From Deltaproteobacteria bacterium (GTDB taxonomy: Bacteria > Myxococcota > JACRCW01), in the NCBI GenBank assembly GCA_016218805.1, contig JACRCW010000076.1, positions 1-64,000 of the forward strand: a stretch of 64,000 nucleotides of DNA, in the 5' to 3' direction. Positions 59,485 to 64,000 of this stretch are shown here, piece by piece; the stretch's first letter is position 1; every line of letters begins with the position of its first letter. The position numbers were made by a program, and so were the translations under genes. The notes under the pieces were generated by a model. That model made no database searches, had not been told where the DNA came from, and worked only from the letters and a program-made list of their open reading frames with translations.

Positions 59485-60623
59485 GCCACCGCCCAGCCCT
59501 TGCGGCGCAGCAGCCCGCCCAGCCGGCGGATCCCCTCCACCACCACCGCGTCGTCCTGCGCAAAGCTGATGCGGAAGAACCCGTGCGCTGACGGACCAAA
59601 TGCCTCCCCCGGCACCATCACCACGTCCTCCTCGTCCAGCAGCGTCTCGGACAGCTCTTTGGTTGTCACCGGCAGCTTGCGCAGGTCCAGCATCACGTAG
59701 AACGCGCCCTCCGGCCGCGGCGGGGTAAGCCCCAGGTGCTCCTTCACCGCCGCCAGCGTCACGTCCAGCCGCCGCCGGTAGATGTCCCGGTGGCGGAACA
59801 GCGCCCGCCGCTCAAACGCCGCCAGCGCAATGTACTGAGACATGGACGCCGCACACGTGGCGCACAGCTGGTGCAGCTTGAGGGCCGGCGAGTACGCGTA
59901 CTCAGGCAGGATGGTCCAGCCCACGCGCAGGCCCGTCATGGCGCAGTTCTTGGACATGCTCCCCACCGTGATGGCGCGCCGCGTCCACCGCGCCGGGGAA
60001 GGCGCTGGCGTGTCGCCGTGGTGCAACTCGCGGTAGACCTCGTCCACCAGCAGCGTCACGCCGTTGTCCTCCGCAATGGCCGCCAGTTCCCGCGCCACCG
60101 GCTCAGACAGGGCCCGCCCCGTGGGGTTGCCCGGGGACACCACGCACAGCATCCGCGTGGCGGGTGTGAGCGCCGCGCGCACCGCGTCCGCTCGCAGCGC
60201 AAAACCGTCCGCGGGGTCCATGGGCACGCTCACCACCCGCGCGCCGAACAGCCGCGCAATGGGCCCGTAGATGTTGAACGCGGGGTCCAGCACCACCACT
60301 TCGTCACCGGGGTTGAGCAGCGCCGCCAGGCTGATGAACACCGCCTCCTGGCTGCCCTGCGTCACCAGGATGCGCTCCGGCGCGGCCTCCACGTCGGAGC
60401 GGAACGCCGCAATGTGCTCGCGCAGCTCCGCCAGCCCCGCGTTGCGCGTGTAGCCCTGCGGCCCGCTACGGAAGCGCTTGAACCCGTCATCCACCAGGTC
60501 CGCGTCCGGGTGGATGGACGGTTCCCCCAGGCCCAGGTTGAGGGACGTGGGACGTTTGCGGTCATTCAGGGCCCGTATGAATGACGGGGGTATCTGCGCG
60601 AGGACCTGGTTGACGGGCTCCAT
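59481..60623 (-). CDS. Class I/II PLP-dependent aminotransferase
   Basis: In this 380-aa fold-type I enzyme, SLNLGLGEPSIHP, VTQGSQEAVFISLAALLNPGDEV, SPGNPTGRALS, DEVYRELHHGD and VGSMSKNCAMTGLRVGW include the PLP Lys. Members transaminate aromatic, Asp or Ala-type substrates; the specificity is not decidable. ATG 60623 is divergent from the small secreted protein gene at 60694. Confidence 0.9.
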   Translation of the reverse strand: MEPVNQVLAQIPPSFIRALNDRKRPTSLNLGLGEPSIHPDADLVDDGFKRFRSGPQGYTRNAGLAELREHIAAFRSDVEAAPERILVTQGSQEAVFISLAALLNPGDEVVVLDPAFNIYGPIARLFGARVVSVPMDPADGFALRADAVRAALTPATRMLCVVSPGNPTGRALSEPVARELAAIAEDNGVTLLVDEVYRELHHGDTPAPSPARWTRRAITVGSMSKNCAMTGLRVGWTILPEYAYSPALKLHQLCATCAASMSQYIALAAFERRALFRHRDIYRRRLDVTLAAVKEHLGLTPPRPEGAFYVMLDLRKLPVTTKELSETLLDEEDVVMVPGEAFGPSAHGFFRISFAQDDAVVVEGIRRLGGLLRRKGWAVA

Positions 60624-60693
60624 GCCGCTCCCTGTAGTGGCGACGGGGCCCGCGGGGAAGCGCCGGCCGTCCCCGCTGTGGCATCATGGCCCC

Positions 60694-61293
60694 ATGCGAC
60701 CCATCCTCCCCCCCGCCCTCCTGCTGCTGGCCGCCGGCGCCGCCCACGCCCAGGACCTCCGTATCCAGTGCCCATCCGGTACCCGCGCCGTGCTGGAGAG
60801 CGAAACCACCGTCCTGTGCAAGCCCAAGACCGCCCCGGCCCCGGCGGAACCCGCGCCAGCCCCGGCGGAGCACGTGGTGGTGCAGGAGGGCCCGGTCCGC
60901 ACCACCGTGGTGGGCAGCGGCTCCATGGAGCTGACGGGGCTGCATTCGGTCCCGGAGGTCTGCGGCCTGGGCACGCTGGAGGATGACGTGGTGGAGGCCG
61001 CCAAGGAGGCCGTGTACCTGGCGGTGAACCACTGCCTGGAGGAGACCGAGGCCGTGGCGCCCGTGCGCCCGCCGCGGTGGGTGGGCTTCAAAGTGGAGGC
61101 GGTGAGCGAGAAGAGCCACACCGTCACCGTCCCCCCCGAGGCGTGGGCGCTGCCGGTGCAGACCTGTTTGCTCAAACGGCCGCCGCGGTTGCCCAAGCTG
61201 GTGCGGGGGCGGAGCTTTGTGGCGTACTACCGGATTGTGGCAACGCCGCAGGATAAGCCGCCGCCGCCCCCGTGCGTGGCACAGCGGCCGTAG
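60694..61293 (+). CDS. Secreted hypothetical protein
   Basis: The 199-aa product has a signal peptide (MRPILPPALLLLAAGAAHAQ). A short Cys-containing region and a Pro/Ala/Glu linker (APAPAEPAPAPAEH) come next, then a domain with SVPEVCGLGTLEDDVVEAAKEAVYLAVNHCLEE and VQTCLLKRPPRLP. Five Cys suggest periplasmic disulfides. No family is recognised. Confidence 0.68.
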   Translation: MRPILPPALLLLAAGAAHAQDLRIQCPSGTRAVLESETTVLCKPKTAPAPAEPAPAPAEHVVVQEGPVRTTVVGSGSMELTGLHSVPEVCGLGTLEDDVVEAAKEAVYLAVNHCLEETEAVAPVRPPRWVGFKVEAVSEKSHTVTVPPEAWALPVQTCLLKRPPRLPKLVRGRSFVAYYRIVATPQDKPPPPPCVAQRP

Positions 61294-61506
61294 GCACACT
61301 ACAGCGCTTCACGCCGTCGAGAGTACTGTGCATTCGGTTCGGAATCCAAGATGTGTCAGACTGGTGGAGGCCCCGGTATTGGGTCGCGTTGGGACAACAT
61401 CGATCCAACGGATGTAGACCATATTTGGTGTATGGGGTGGTGCTTCCTGCGATTGGGTGGAGTGGGGGCAGCGGTTTGTCTGTATCCAGTTGAAAGGGGG
61501 CACGCG

Positions 61507-62196
61507 ATGGTGAGGTGCACTTTGACCGCCGCGGTCTTGGCTGTGCTGTCTGGCTGCCGCTGCGATTGCGACCCGGCGGGGCCATTTGGAAACGACATGG
61601 CGGTTCCGCCTGAGCACGCATTCCTTGCCGAGTTCGCAGACAGCGCGAACTTCGGCGGTCTCTTCTCTGTCAGCAAGGCAGTCGCCTGCGCCGAGCAGCC
61701 GACTTCAGACCCCTCGTGTGTCTGGATCGGCGAACGGGTCAACATTGAGCCCGTCGAGGTCTATTTCGGGGTCCCATCCACCTCGACGTACCATCCGGCT
61801 GGCGATTTCTATCGGGCGCTGCGCATGTACACCGGTTCCGAGGACGTGCGGGTTTATTTTGTGTTGACGGCTAGCCCCATCTCGCTAGACGCATCCGTTC
61901 CCGGCACGGTCTGTGGTGTCAGCACCGATGGGATTATCAGCAGGCAGAATGACGCACCTCCCTGGGTGCTGTCCCCAAACGGACAAATGGCGGTGGACTC
62001 CAGCTGCATCACCAGCCAAGCGCGCAATATTGGCGATGGGGGAGTGAACGAAGAGGGCCGCACACTTCGAGAACTGGTGGAAGGCAATCCGTGGTGCACG
62101 TTGCCTGTGTCGGTGGTGGAGGGGGATTTGTCCGCTTCTGCAGCGAGAGTCCCAACGAGGGGCGGCTTGGATCCGAGTGGCGGTTTCTGTCGCTGA
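61507..62196 (+). CDS. Lipoprotein of unknown function in a lower-GC segment
   Basis: The 229-aa protein starts MVRCTLTAAVLAVLSGC, a clean lipobox, then CDCDPAGPFG. The body is Ser/Val-rich with six more Cys and no known family. AAGGGGG lies ten bases before ATG 61507. Codon choice is looser (more A and T at third positions) than in neighbours, and the 213 bp upstream is also AT-richer, so the segment may be a later acquisition. Confidence 0.68.
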   Translation: MVRCTLTAAVLAVLSGCRCDCDPAGPFGNDMAVPPEHAFLAEFADSANFGGLFSVSKAVACAEQPTSDPSCVWIGERVNIEPVEVYFGVPSTSTYHPAGDFYRALRMYTGSEDVRVYFVLTASPISLDASVPGTVCGVSTDGIISRQNDAPPWVLSPNGQMAVDSSCITSQARNIGDGGVNEEGRTLRELVEGNPWCTLPVSVVEGDLSASAARVPTRGGLDPSGGFCR

Positions 62197-62304
62197 ACCA
62201 GCCCCCATCCCGCGCCTTTCCTGAACAGGCTGTCACCCGCTCCCGCCGGCGGCAAAGGCGGACCACTACCCACATCTGACGGCACAGAGGCAGACGGCGG
62301 GCGG

Positions 62305-62611
62305 TCGGCGCGCAACCGTAGGCCGGTCGAACAGCGACTCCGGCCCATCGAACACCGATCACCTGCCCTCCGGCCCCCCACCGCCGGCACCCCGGAGCGC
62401 GCGCGAGGCCGCTCGGAACCCCACTGCCGGGTGCCCGGAGCCGCTCTGCAGCCCACCCGGACGCCCAATGCAGGGTGCCCGGAAGTGGTCTGCAGGACCC
62501 TCCGGCGCCCCGTTGCAGACCCTCCGGAAGCGCTCTGCAGACCCCCCGGAAGGCCGCTGCGGAGCCGTCGGACCTACATTTCAGAGGGGTCGATGGGCGA
62601 TTTCGGGTGGA
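62305..62611. repeat. Degenerate 22-bp tandem array, 14 units
   Basis: Within the 562-bp gap 62197-62758, units beginning YCGG or TCGA start at 62305, 62327, 62348, 62370, 62392, 62413, 62435, 62457, 62479, 62502, 62524, 62546, 62568 and 62590, so spacing is 22 bp with four one-base deviations. The best units read CCGGAAGCGCTCTGCAG plus CCC-type tail, with TGCAG at unit positions 13-17. No open frame across it looks like a gene. The sequence on either side (62197-62304 and 62612-62758) shows nothing else clear. Confidence 0.8.
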
Positions 62612-62758
62612 AAACCGCCCGCCGATTGGCCTGCAAACCCATCCCGACCCCCATCCGCCGGATGACGGAGCAATTCCGGGTTGTGCGCGGGTGAGCCTGG
62701 CTGGCAGCTTCCCCCGCCCAAATCAGGAAGCACCACAGACCACGGGAGGGTCGCCACC

Positions 62759-63544
62759 ATGCAGCTCGCAGAGATCAGTCAGTTGGACCTGTACTTCCTT
62801 GCTCAACTCGTCGGCAGCGCCCTGAAGGACCACCACGGCGTCATCCACCGCTTCATCAAGGAGGAACACGGCGAGCACTGGTTGGATGCCTACAACGCCG
62901 GCACCCGTGACTTCCGGGCGTCCGTGGATTCGGCCATCAAAGAGGAGACGGAGGCAAATGCTGCGGTGGGGGAGCAGGCGGCGCTTCGCGGCAAGTTCAC
63001 GTCATGGCGGCGCCTTTTGGAGAACTGTGCCAGGCGGGCGGGCGTGCAGACCGAGGTGGACCGGCTGCTGAAGGCAGCGGGCTACGGTGACGGGACCCCC
63101 CGCAGCACCAAGGAGTTCAAGGATTTCCTGGTGATCGTGGGTCCCAAGTTGAAGGTGCATGAAGCCCGCTTCCGCAAGCTGGGCGCGTCTCCCAAGGCGC
63201 TGGCGTTCCCGGGGACGATGAGCGTGGCGCTGGACACGGCCGGTGCCAAGGTTGTCAAGGAGGTGGCAGAAGCCCGGACTGCGCGGGAAGCAGTGCGCAC
63301 CCAATACGACGCGATGATCACCCAACTGCGCCTGGTGGACCACGCCGCGCAGAGTGCCAGCGCCGATGCGGCGCTTGAGGAGGACAAGGAGGCATTGGCC
63401 AGGGCCAACGCGTTGCTGAACCTGCTGGACGCCGCCGAGGGTCAGGCCAAGGTGGAGGCGCGCAAGAAGGCGACTGAGGAGGAGATCCCGGAGAGCATCA
63501 CTCTCCCGGTCAACCCGGATGCCGCCACGCCCGAACCGGCGTGA
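62759..63544 (+). CDS. Helical, coiled-coil-prone hypothetical protein
   Basis: The 261-aa protein is charged and largely helical (MQLAEISQLDLYFLAQLVG..., HGVIHRFIKEEHGEHWLDAYN, ASADAALEEDKEALARANALLNLLDAAEGQAKVEARKK). It has no signal peptide or membrane segment. GGGAGGG eight bases before ATG 62759 supports the start. No family is recognised. It is the only gene directly downstream of the 22-bp array. Confidence 0.7.
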   Translation: MQLAEISQLDLYFLAQLVGSALKDHHGVIHRFIKEEHGEHWLDAYNAGTRDFRASVDSAIKEETEANAAVGEQAALRGKFTSWRRLLENCARRAGVQTEVDRLLKAAGYGDGTPRSTKEFKDFLVIVGPKLKVHEARFRKLGASPKALAFPGTMSVALDTAGAKVVKEVAEARTAREAVRTQYDAMITQLRLVDHAAQSASADAALEEDKEALARANALLNLLDAAEGQAKVEARKKATEEEIPESITLPVNPDAATPEPA

Positions 63545-63638
63545 CCGGGCAGACCGCGCGGAAGCGCACCGGATAGGGGAGGCCGCGTTTCCAACGCTTC
63601 AGCGCGCCCCCTCCCATTTGGCTGCATTCCCCCGGCGG

Positions 63639-64000
63639 TCACGGCATGGCAACGAACCGCGCCCCGGCCGTGGCCGAGTTCCCGACGTCATCCATGATCT
63701 CCACCTGCCATTGGTAGCCCGTTCCGGACGTGAGCGCCGGCGGTGAGGCGCGGCCGTCATAGTTGTACGTCACCGACAGCGTGCCCGCGGCGAGGTCCCA
63801 CGCGTCCCAGAACCGCGGGTATCCGGCGTCCGGCGACAAATGGACGTAATACGTATGCACCGTGGGCACCGGGTTGGGCGCCAGCCAGGTGAAGGTGGGC
63901 ACCAGCGTGCCGGCCGCGTTGCCCAGCGGGGAAACGGGCCGGGGCAGAACCAGCGTCTCTCCCACGGTCCCCGTGACCCGCTCCACCGTGCCGTCGTCAT
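63639..64000 (-). CDS. C-terminal part of a secreted protein with Fn3/Ig-like domain
   Basis: The frame is open to the window edge, so the start lies beyond 64000. The visible 120 residues (ERVTGTVGETLVLPRPVSP, TFTWLAPNPVPTVHTYYVHL, GTGYQWQVEIMDDVGNSA) resemble a fibronectin-III or Ig-like beta-sandwich, as found in surface lipoproteins. It is convergent with the gene ending at 63544; the 94-bp gap shows no obvious terminator. Confidence 0.65.
   Translation of the reverse strand, partial: DDGTVERVTGTVGETLVLPRPVSPLGNAAGTLVPTFTWLAPNPVPTVHTYYVHLSPDAGYPRFWDAWDLAAGTLSVTYNYDGRASPPALTSGTGYQWQVEIMDDVGNSATAGARFVAMP

Noticed and set aside
62305..62611. CRISPR array
   Set aside because: The units are contiguous and degenerate with no unique spacers and no cas genes, so this is a plain tandem repeat.
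62431..62825. Arg/Pro-rich open frames over the 22-bp array
   Set aside because: All three frames stay open because of composition; none has a start context or similarity.

Overview
The window is very GC-rich chromosomal DNA from a Gram-negative (diderm) bacterium, most likely a myxobacterium or a relative in Myxococcota. The clues are LptF/LptG and Mla-type envelope transporters, many lipoproteins with clear lipoboxes, a Hanks-type kinase with the HRDxxPEN variant, a soluble-adenylyl-cyclase-like sensor, paired acyl-CoA dehydrogenases under a TetR regulator, and secreted Cys-rich TolB-like lipoproteins. The assignment is inference; there is no rRNA or other marker in the window. I saw no tRNA, rRNA, CRISPR array, phage or transposase gene.

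Layout. 0-3.3 kb: ygfZ-like gene (runs off the edge) and lptG/lptF on the minus strand. 3.4-5.95 kb: a plus-strand operon of glycerophosphodiesterase, creatininase-family and hexapeptide-repeat genes. 5.97-7.6 kb: an NFACT (RqcH-like) gene and a 33-residue Lys/Ala protein behind a near-consensus promoter. 7.8-9.9 kb: a cupin and a 5'-nucleotidase split into two genes. 9.98-10.28 kb: a MITE-like element with inverted ends and an 8-bp target duplication. 10.3-14.2 kb: a minus-strand run of cytidine deaminase, amidohydrolase, a kinase with a ribbon-helix-helix-like tail, and an endonuclease V homologue that has lost its catalytic residues. 14.4-19.8 kb: a large Cys-rich lipoprotein, a YkgJ-like protein, an EAL protein and a DAG-kinase-like protein.

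19.8-26.0 kb is the most system-like part: six tightly packed genes encoding a 113-aa protein, a coiled-coil protein with a His-rich tail, a glycosyltransferase-like protein, and three radical SAM enzymes (one frameshifted). It follows an Mla-type ABC cassette with a UbiB-like kinase (26.1-29.9 kb). 30-36.2 kb: a lipoprotein, a giant cyclase/ATPase/TPR sensor and a HAD phosphatase. 36.2-38.3 kb: an ArsR-controlled operon whose operator covers its own start codon, then a CPBP protease. 38.5-42.9 kb: a lipoprotein, a deoxynucleoside kinase, BCP, a DUF72 protein and a PilZ protein with a histone-H1-like tail. 43.0-46.0 kb: tetR and two acyl-CoA dehydrogenases. 46.1-47.4 kb: a lone SPASM radical SAM enzyme.

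47.4-47.9 kb is a tandem duplication at a convergent gene junction, seeded with a dispersed hairpin repeat. 47.9-50.0 kb: arsM-like methyltransferase, a 34-aa CC-x9-CC-x9-C microprotein, thioredoxin and an atypical thioredoxin reductase, read as one minus-strand unit. 50.2-53.3 kb: a MacAB-like exporter upstream of them. 53.4-60.6 kb: a 1234-aa solenoid/propeller protein, a polytopic membrane protein, a VOC protein and an aminotransferase. 60.7-64 kb: three poorly characterised proteins, a 14-unit degenerate 22-bp tandem array, and the 3' end of a further gene.
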